This document shows positions 59,477 to 64,000 of a DNA stretch of 64,000 nt, one piece after another. The notes under the pieces are model-generated. The model did not search any database. It saw only the letters and a program-made list of their open reading frames with translations, and was not told the DNA's origin. Made by a program: the position numbers and the translations under genes. Each line of letters opens with the position of its first letter. Within the stretch, counting starts at the first letter, position 1. Source of the DNA: Nonomuraea pusilla (GTDB lineage: Bacteria; Actinomycetota; Actinomycetes; Streptosporangiales; Streptosporangiaceae); the NCBI RefSeq assembly GCF_900109355.1, contig NZ_FOBF01000029.1:1-64000 (forward strand), written 5' to 3'.

Positions 59477-61969
59477 CTAGCGGACGACCCGGGTGGCGGC
59501 GCGCCGGAAGTCGTTCGTGGAGTCGTAGACGTACACGCCGAAGCTGCCCTCCCCCACGTCGCCGTTGCTGTCGAACTCGATCCTGCCGCTGAGACCGTCG
59601 TAGTCGATGTCCTCTCCGGCACGCACCAGGGCCACGCACTCCTGGTACGTCGTGCATCGACGGCCCCCGCGGCTGACGTCGGCGAGCCGGGCGGCGATCG
59701 ACTGGCCGAGGTCGCCGCGCGCCGCCTCCGCCGCCAGCGCCCCCAGCACGACCGCGTCGTACGACTCGGGGCCGTAGCTCACGTCCTCCACGACGGGATC
59801 CACCTCGCGGACGCGGCGGCGGAACTCGTCCGTGGGGAGGGCTCCCGCGAGCGTGCCCTTGGCGGTGGCCATCACGCCGTCCGGCAGGTCCTCGGAGTAG
59901 TCGGAGAGGTTCGCGTCGACCAGGTACCAGCGCCGCCCCGCCGCGGGGGTCAGGCCGTGCCTCCGCAGCGCGCGGATGACGTGGACGGTCTCCTCGAACC
60001 CGACCAGCAGGACCGCGTCGGGCGCGGCGCGGGCCAGGTCGGCCGCGACCCGGCCGAACTCCCGCTCGCCGTCCCCGTACCTGATCGTGCGGACGATCCG
60101 CACGCCCGGCATGGCGCGCTCGGCGTGTTCGACGATGGTGTCGGCGTAGGAGTCGTCCAGGGCGATCACGGCGACGGTGCGGTTGCGGTCCTCGGAGATG
60201 AGCCGTCCGACGAGCTGCCCCTGGAGGGTGTCGGACGGCGCGGTGCGGAAGTAGAGCCCCCGGTCGTACGCCGAGGTGAGCTGGGCGGCGGTGTTGGACG
60301 GGGAGATCATCACGCTGCCCGCCTCGGACACGGTGTCCATGACCATCGTCGACACCGTGTTGGAGGCCGCGCCGACGATGAGATCGGTGTCCTGGGCGAG
60401 CAGGTTCCTGACCGCGGCCGTGGCGATGTCGCGCGTGGTGTCGCCGGAGTCGGCCCTGATGAGCCGCACGGGCCGGCCGAGCACCCCGCCGGCGGCGTTG
60501 ACGTCACGGACGGCGAGCTCGGCGGCCGCCGAGGTCGCGGCCCCGAGGAAGTACAGGCTTCCGGTGGTGGGCAGGAGCGTCCCGACGGTCAGGACGCCGT
60601 CGCCGACCGCCCCCGAGACCACCCCCGCCCGATCCGCCTGATCACCGTGATCTGCCTGATCTGCCTGATCCGCCTGACCGGACCCGTCGGCTCCGCCCGC
60701 CCGATTCCCCTGACCCGCCCGGCCTGACCCGTCCGCCTGATCCGCCCGGCCCGCTTGATCCGCCCGGCCCGGCTGGCCCGGGGCCTGGCGGGATCCGGCG
60801 TCGGCGACCCGGACCGGCGGGCCCTGCCCGGCGCCCGAGGCACGCACCCCCAGCAGGGCTGTCGCGGCGAGCAGGACGCCCGCCCAGGCGGCGGCCCGGC
60901 TCCTGGCGCGCGACGGACCACCGGCGACCGGTTCACGCGGCCGGAGGTGGAGCGGCGAAGGCGCCGCCGCTCCACCCGACGGGCCCAGCGACGCATCGCG
61001 GCGCAGCTCTCGGGACGGGGCCGACGACGAGGCCGGGGACACATCCCGAGGCAGGGACGGCTCCGAGGCCGGGGGCGCGTCTCCGGGCGACGAGAGCGGC
61101 GAGGGCGGGGGCGCACCCCGAGGCAAGGACGGCTCCGCGGCCGGGGGCGCGTCTCCGGGCGGGGACACCGGTGCGTTCCGGGGCAGGGGCGGGGGTGTGT
61201 CTCGGGGTGGCGGTGTGTCTCGGGGTGGGGACAGGGACGGGTCGCCGCGCAGGATGGCGGCCTCCAGCCGCCGTAGTTCCGGGCCGGGGTCGAGGCCCAG
61301 CTCCTCCACCAGGACCGCCCGCGCCGCCTGGTACGCCTCCAGGGCCTCCCCCTGGCGTCCCGACCGGTACAGGGCCAGCATGAGCTGCCCGTGGAGCCGT
61401 TCCCGCAGCGGGTACGCGGCGACCACGCCGCGCAGGTCCGCGACGACGGCGCGGTGCCGTCCCAGCGCGAGGTCCACCTCGACGCGTTCCTCGATGGCCG
61501 CGCCGCGGTCCTCCTCCAGCCGCACGGCGTAGTCGCGGCCGTCGGCGCCCAGCTCGCTCCCGCCGAACGCCGCTCCCCGCCACAGTTCCAGCGCCTGCCG
61601 GTAGGTCGCGGCGGCGGGGCGGAGCCGTCCGGCGGCGTGCTCGTCGCGTGCGGCCCGGAGCAGCCGGTCGAAGTCGTCGCCGTCCAGTTCGCCGGCCTCG
61701 ACCCGGAGGGCGTACGCGCGGTGGTGGGGGACGATCCGGCCGGGGTCGCCGAGCATGCGGCGCAGCAGGGTGACGTACACGCGCAGGTTGTCGGTGGCCG
61801 AGCGCGGCGGGGCGGCCGGCCACAGCGCGTCGACCAGCCGCTCGACCGGCACCGGCGTGTTGCGGCGGCTGAGCAGGGCGGCCAGGAGCGCGCACACCTT
61901 CGGTGCCGTGGGACGGGAGACGCCGCCGTCGTGCCGGATCTCGATCGGACCCAGAACGTTGATCCTCAA
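59477..61969 (-). CDS. Membrane-spanning SARP regulator fused to an extracellular type I periplasmic-binding domain
   Basis: 830 residues from TTG 61969 (GGGGGAA ahead; GTG 61993 in frame). About 1-95 is an OmpR-type winged helix (RINVLGPIEIRHDGGVSRPT), 95-245 a BTAD (DFDRLLRAARDEHAAGRLRP to GLDPGPELRRLEAAIL), then a Pro/Ser-rich linker, one membrane helix (about 357-376, AAAWAGVLLAATALLGVRA), an Asp/Gln/Ala/Gly repeat stretch, and about 460-830 a Leu/Ile/Val-binding-protein-like domain (LLPTTGSLYFLGAATSAAAE, IVGAASNTVSTMVMDTVSE, DAVLLVGFEETVHVIRAL). Topology puts the ligand domain outside and the DNA-binding domain inside: a one-protein sensor, CadC/ToxR-like in plan. Divergent from a secreted protein gene. 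Confidence 0.9.
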   Translation of the reverse strand: MRINVLGPIEIRHDGGVSRPTAPKVCALLAALLSRRNTPVPVERLVDALWPAAPPRSATDNLRVYVTLLRRMLGDPGRIVPHHRAYALRVEAGELDGDDFDRLLRAARDEHAAGRLRPAAATYRQALELWRGAAFGGSELGADGRDYAVRLEEDRGAAIEERVEVDLALGRHRAVVADLRGVVAAYPLRERLHGQLMLALYRSGRQGEALEAYQAARAVLVEELGLDPGPELRRLEAAILRGDPSLSPPRDTPPPRDTPPPLPRNAPVSPPGDAPPAAEPSLPRGAPPPSPLSSPGDAPPASEPSLPRDVSPASSSAPSRELRRDASLGPSGGAAAPSPLHLRPREPVAGGPSRARSRAAAWAGVLLAATALLGVRASGAGQGPPVRVADAGSRQAPGQPGRADQAGRADQADGSGRAGQGNRAGGADGSGQADQADQADHGDQADRAGVVSGAVGDGVLTVGTLLPTTGSLYFLGAATSAAAELAVRDVNAAGGVLGRPVRLIRADSGDTTRDIATAAVRNLLAQDTDLIVGAASNTVSTMVMDTVSEAGSVMISPSNTAAQLTSAYDRGLYFRTAPSDTLQGQLVGRLISEDRNRTVAVIALDDSYADTIVEHAERAMPGVRIVRTIRYGDGEREFGRVAADLARAAPDAVLLVGFEETVHVIRALRRHGLTPAAGRRWYLVDANLSDYSEDLPDGVMATAKGTLAGALPTDEFRRRVREVDPVVEDVSYGPESYDAVVLGALAAEAARGDLGQSIAARLADVSRGGRRCTTYQECVALVRAGEDIDYDGLSGRIEFDSNGDVGEGSFGVYVYDSTNDFRRAATRVVR

Positions 61970-61991
61970 CCGTTCCCCCTGCCCACGAAGC

Positions 61992-62011
61992 ACTTATACG
62001 GCGACTTATAC
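61992..62011 (-). promoter_or_regulatory. Direct repeat of GTATAAGT at a 12-bp period
   Basis: On the minus strand GTATAAGTCGCC is followed directly by GTATAAGT (62011 down to 61992). Closely spaced direct repeats are the usual SARP binding sites, and TATAAG can also be a -10 box. It lies in the gap between the SARP fusion and the divergent secreted-protein gene, so could serve both. Confidence 0.5.
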
Positions 62012-62073
62012 CGGCTTCACAACGCCTTTCGGGAAACGTCGGGATCATCCGGTCCGTCGTTGTGGAGGTACCG

Positions 62074-62859
62074 ATGAAGAAGAAGCCCGTCATCCTCGTG
62101 CTCGCCGCGTTCGCCGCCGCCGCGGGAAGCGCCGTCCCCGCGCACGCCGCGGGAAGCACCGTCCCGGCGCGCGCCGCAGTCCCCGCCCCCGGCGGCCCGG
62201 CCGCCCAGGCCGGCTTCGCGTCCGCCCCCACGGCCGCCCAGTTGAAGGCAGCCCTGGTACGTCACCGCGACGGCTACCGCACGCTGCACGTCGTCGCCGG
62301 CAAGGCGGCGACGTTCACCGGCCGCCGCAGCGCCATGCGCGGCTGGGCGTTCAGCGCGATCCCTCCCCGCTGCCGCACCTCCGCCACCACCGGGCTGCTG
62401 TGGGACCGCAAGGCGGCGCACCGCTTCCGCGGCCGTCCCGCGGCGGCGGTCGAGCTGAGCGGTGTGGGGCACGCCCTGGGCGAGTCGCTCATCTCGGTTC
62501 CCGCGTCCCTGCCGGACTCCGTGTTCCGGGCACGCGTCCCCGCGTCGTGCGGGAAGCTGCGCGTGAGCTACGACGGCAGGCGCATCACGGTTCGGATCAA
62601 GCCGATTCCGGCAGCGGAACTGCCCGACATCCCCGGCGCCACGGTGAGCGGGGTGAAGACGGTCCTGCCGCCCCTCTGGGGGAGGAAGAAGCCGGCGGAG
62701 CTGGCGCTCGTCGTGGTCCGCTCCGGGCCGCTCGTCATGGAGACGTACGCCGACGCGTGGGGATCGGTGCGCCCCACGTCGACCTCCTGGACGACCACGG
62801 CATGGGAGCACGCCCTCGCCACCCTCCGGCCCGCCGGGGAGGCCGGCCCGGAGGTGTAA
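62074..62859 (+). CDS. Secreted protein divergent from the SARP fusion, function unknown
   Basis: 261 residues from ATG 62074 (GGAGG five bases ahead). Signal peptide MKKKPVILVLAAFAAAAGSA, cleavage after AHA, then an Ala/Pro-rich repeat stretch. The mature protein has TLHVVAGKAATFTGRRSAMRG, GVGHALGESLISVPASLPDS and GPLVMETYADAWGS; two Cys (RCRT, SCGKL). Family not recognised. Its position suggests it is controlled by, or feeds a signal to, the membrane SARP. Confidence 0.72.
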   Translation: MKKKPVILVLAAFAAAAGSAVPAHAAGSTVPARAAVPAPGGPAAQAGFASAPTAAQLKAALVRHRDGYRTLHVVAGKAATFTGRRSAMRGWAFSAIPPRCRTSATTGLLWDRKAAHRFRGRPAAAVELSGVGHALGESLISVPASLPDSVFRARVPASCGKLRVSYDGRRITVRIKPIPAAELPDIPGATVSGVKTVLPPLWGRKKPAELALVVVRSGPLVMETYADAWGSVRPTSTSWTTTAWEHALATLRPAGEAGPEV

Positions 62860-62924
62860 CGGACGGGGCCCGCCGGCGACCGGGTTCCCCGGGGCCCGCG
62901 CCGGGAGAATGCGCCGGCACGCGG

Positions 62925-63389
62925 TCAGGTGGTCTCACCCAGCTGTTCGGCCAGCCGCTCCAGGCCGCCCCTGATGAGCTGCCCGTACTCGTCGTCGCCG
63001 AGCGCGCCGATCTCGGCCCGCGCCCGCTGGAGGTGTTCGCGGGCCCGGCCGAGGTCGCCCAGCCTGCGATAGCACTCACTCACGTTCAGGTGCAGCGACG
63101 GGTACAGGCCGGCCACCGAGAGCGGCACCCCGGCCTGGGCCACCCGCTCATCGGTGACGAGATCGGCGGCGGCGAGCGCCCGCAGATCCCACATCAGCTC
63201 CTGGTGCACGTCGTCCTGCACGTCGGCCATCGAGTGGGCGAGGACGCAGACGTGCAGGGGGTCGCCTCGCTCACCGCCGATGTCATCCCAGATCTGCGCG
63301 AACAGGTCGCGAGCGGCTTCACGCTGACCTTGGTGGTGATGCAACTCCACCCCCTGGCCGATCCGGGCCATCGTGGGGTCGGTGGTCAC
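62925..63389 (-). CDS. Small TPR-like helical protein
   Basis: 154 residues from GTG 63389 (AAGGAGG five bases ahead). The repeats VELHHHQGQREAARDLFAQIW and LHLNVSECYRRLGDLGRARE are TPR-like, and HVCVLAHSMADVQDDVHQEL lies between. Proteins of this type are annotated as tetratricopeptide proteins in actinomycetes and have no known activity. No signal peptide. Confidence 0.78.
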   Translation of the reverse strand: MTTDPTMARIGQGVELHHHQGQREAARDLFAQIWDDIGGERGDPLHVCVLAHSMADVQDDVHQELMWDLRALAAADLVTDERVAQAGVPLSVAGLYPSLHLNVSECYRRLGDLGRAREHLQRARAEIGALGDDEYGQLIRGGLERLAEQLGETT

Positions 63390-63505
63390 GGGCGCCTCCT
63401 TCACCGTCGCGGGTGATCGCGGTCAGCCTACGCGCCTGACGATCAGGCCGCCCGCCCCCGGGCTGCGGCCACCCGGCCGGGGTTCGCCGCCCGCCGCGGC
63501 GCCGG

Positions 63506-64000
63506 TCAGGGGGCGGGCCAGTGGCGCAGGAGCGCGTCGAGGGCGTCGAGGGTGCGTGACCAGGTCTCCTCGGTGTCGGGGGCGCTGTGGCTGAAGCCTC
63601 CCCCCATCTCCAGCGTCGCGTACCCGTGGAAGACGCTGCCGAGCAGCCGCACCGCGTGGGTCTGGTCGGGCTCCTGCAGGTCGTAGCCGCGCAGGATCGC
63701 CCGCGTCATCTGGGCGTGCCTGGCACCGGCGCTCGCCGCCGCCGTCTCCGGGTCGAGCCTGAGCTGGGCCGCGGCGTAGCGGCCCGGGTGCTCGCGGGCG
63801 TAGTCGCGGTAGACGCCGGCCAGGGCCACCAGCGCGTCCTTGCCCGCCCGCCCGGCCACCGCGTCGGCGACCAGGTCGGCGAGCTCGGCCAGCGCCAGCA
63901 GCGCCACCCGGGTCTTCAGGTCGCGCGCGTTCCTGACGTGCGAGTACAGGCTGGCCTCCTTCACGCCGAACCGGCGCGCCAGCGTCGCGAGCGTCACGTT
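63506..64000 (-). CDS. TetR-family regulator with WHG-type C-terminal domain (N-terminus outside the window)
   Basis: At least 164 residues; the gene runs off the right edge. The visible helix-turn-helix end is VTLATLARRFGVKEASLYSHVRNARDL. The C-terminal domain with LVALAGVYRDYAREHPGRYAA and RLLGSVFHGYATLEMGGGF is the TetR_C/WHG type; members often have the same HPGRY and FHGYATLE stretches. Target unknown. Confidence 0.9.
   Translation of the reverse strand, partial: NVTLATLARRFGVKEASLYSHVRNARDLKTRVALLALAELADLVADAVAGRAGKDALVALAGVYRDYAREHPGRYAAAQLRLDPETAAASAGARHAQMTRAILRGYDLQEPDQTHAVRLLGSVFHGYATLEMGGGFSHSAPDTEETWSRTLDALDALLRHWPAP

Overview
The window is chromosomal DNA of very high G+C with almost no intergenic A/T, GTG/TTG starts, four-base ATGA/GTGA gene overlaps, SARP/BTAD regulators, ECF41 sigma, PadR/TetR/MarR regulators and exported lipoproteins. 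This points to a mycelial actinomycete, most likely Streptosporangiaceae (Nonomuraea-like); the genus is an inference. There is no rRNA, tRNA, CRISPR array, complete insertion sequence or prophage that I can see. About 60 genes are packed on both strands and the content is accessory: regulators with nearby target operons, exporters, phosphotransferases, hydrolases, exported proteins and one small RiPP cluster.

Layout. 0-1.6 kb: end of a sugar ABC importer (permease start, intercistronic hairpin, lipoprotein binding protein). 2-9 kb: ECF41 sigma factor, serine hydrolase, TetR gene with its start codon inside a palindrome, a leaderless ArsR-SRPBCC fusion with a DHFR-like partner, and a kinase-aminotransferase fusion. 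9-15.5 kb: TetR plus ABC-2 exporter operon, then a secreted serine hydrolase and a NarL-type two-component system that share a 14-bp upstream motif. 15.9-19.3 kb: hydrolase, lipoprotein with a hairpin over its start codon, and a membrane protein in lower-G+C DNA. 19.3-28.4 kb: Ser/Thr kinase with an extracellular domain, a decayed duplicate of the ECF41 gene with 16-bp repeats, Eis-like acetyltransferase, PadR-hydrolase pair, APH(6)-like kinase, M55 aminopeptidase, LtrA. 28.5-32 kb: large SARP-ATPase regulator.

32-37.6 kb is the most distinctive system: a compact class IV-type lanthipeptide cluster on the minus strand, consisting of a LanL-like synthetase with all zinc ligands, a 36-residue precursor gene, a 13-bp hairpin, an ABC exporter and an unrecognised 248-residue accessory protein. 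37.7-48.4 kb: secreted protein, AIM24 protein, TrkH/cation-proton antiporter pair with a possible coupled leader peptide, DUF4232 lipoprotein, large GT-C-like membrane protein, two coupled DMT transporters, MFS transporter. 48.6-53 kb: a second ABC-2 exporter paralogous to the first, SDR, and a chimeric IS30-HTH/GbsR regulator. 53-55.7 kb: three-gene operon of exported proteins including a metzincin-motif protease, divergent from a leaderless TetR gene. 55.7-59.3 kb: phosphotransferase, a miniature carboxyltransferase-derived gene, a nine-copy 26-bp tandem repeat, and a divergent FAD monooxygenase/MarR pair with a clear operator. 59.5-64 kb: a membrane-spanning SARP regulator fused to an extracellular type I periplasmic-binding domain, divergent from a secreted protein; then a TPR-like protein and a truncated TetR gene.

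Two themes recur. First, several regulators are domain fusions (sigma-SnoaL, ArsR-SRPBCC, IS30 HTH-GbsR, SARP-TM-binding protein), joining sensing and DNA binding in one chain. Second, short-period tandem repeats of different unit lengths (9, 14, 15, 16, 20, 23, 26, 30 bp) occur both between and inside genes.
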